5,172 bases of DNA, from the NCBI GenBank assembly GCA_018376905.1, contig JAHAAK010000061.1, positions 1 to 5,172 of the forward strand. Reading direction: 5' to 3'. Of the stretch, positions 5,075 to 5,172 are shown piece by piece (positions within the stretch are counted from its first letter, which is position 1; every line of letters begins with the position of its first letter). The notes beneath the pieces are model-generated. The model did no database searches and was not told the DNA's origin. It was given only the letters and a program-made list of their open reading frames with translations. This stretch comes from Collinsella sp. Lineage in GTDB: Bacteria; Actinomycetota; Coriobacteriia; Coriobacteriales; Coriobacteriaceae. The position numbers were made by a program, and so were the translations under genes.

Positions 5075-5172
5075 TAAGGCTCTGTTAGACCAGGATTGAC
5101 ATACATGTGTCCCCACGGTGCCATATCGTTGACCCCATAGACCGCGATGATGGGGGCAGCATGAACGCCGAA
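5074..5172 (-). CDS. Possible 3' end of an unidentified minus-strand gene, cut by the window edge
   Basis: Read on the minus strand from the right edge, 32 codons are open before a TAA at 5076-5074. The residues look protein-like, including PIIAVYGVNDMAPWGH and ending VNPGLTEP. I cannot assign a family. The third-position GC is clearly lower than in the complete genes, which argues for caution or for a foreign gene. If real, it converges on the tRNA ligase and would share the 4979-5031 palindrome as a terminator region. A competing reading is a plus-strand gene starting ATG AAC GCC GAA at 5161, supported only by a TTGACA at 5096-5101 and a GGGGG before the ATG. The two readings cannot be separated from this sequence alone. 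Confidence 0.3.
   Translation of the reverse strand, partial: FGVHAAPIIAVYGVNDMAPWGHMYVNPGLTEP

Noticed and set aside
1..5172. CRISPR array, tRNA or rRNA genes
   Set aside because: No regularly spaced direct repeats and no cloverleaf or conserved rRNA sequence were seen on either strand. The palindromes present are isolated hairpins with different sequences.

Overview
The window is GC-rich bacterial chromosome. Gene content, codon use and the style of the proteins suggest a high-GC gut actinobacterium of the Coriobacteriia (Collinsella or a relative). That placement is inferred from recalled family sequences, not from a marker gene.

Layout. Positions 1-243 hold no convincing gene. They carry a run of compact hairpins (54-67, 76-94, 101-121, 141-169) and a perfect 12-bp inverted repeat (218-244) that abuts the end of queA. 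Three genes then lie head to tail on the minus strand, transcribed right to left: a small membrane protein with a HELVHG zinc-protease motif (DUF3267-like, 2112-2678), queH (1526-2101) and queA (244-1461). A divergent region of about 130 bp (2679-2810) separates them from a plus-strand gene (2811-4961) for a methionyl-tRNA-synthetase-like class I tRNA ligase. The last 211 bases hold a 16-bp perfect inverted repeat, a partial second copy of its arm, and at the window edge either the 3' end of a minus-strand gene or the terminus of an insertion sequence.

How the genes work together. QueA and QueH catalyse the last two steps of queuosine synthesis on tRNA: preQ1-tRNA to epoxyqueuosine-tRNA, then to queuosine-tRNA. 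They sit in order of transcription as queH then queA. The membrane protein is upstream, and its stop codon shares a base with the queH ribosome binding site, so the two are probably translationally coupled. Its link to tRNA modification is unknown. The divergent ligase also concerns tRNA, but it lacks a normal KMSKS signature: the lysine-serine core is replaced by a KKASSSS-type sequence. That and the palindromic flanks are the most interesting items here. I found no clear sign of a wholly new multi-gene system.
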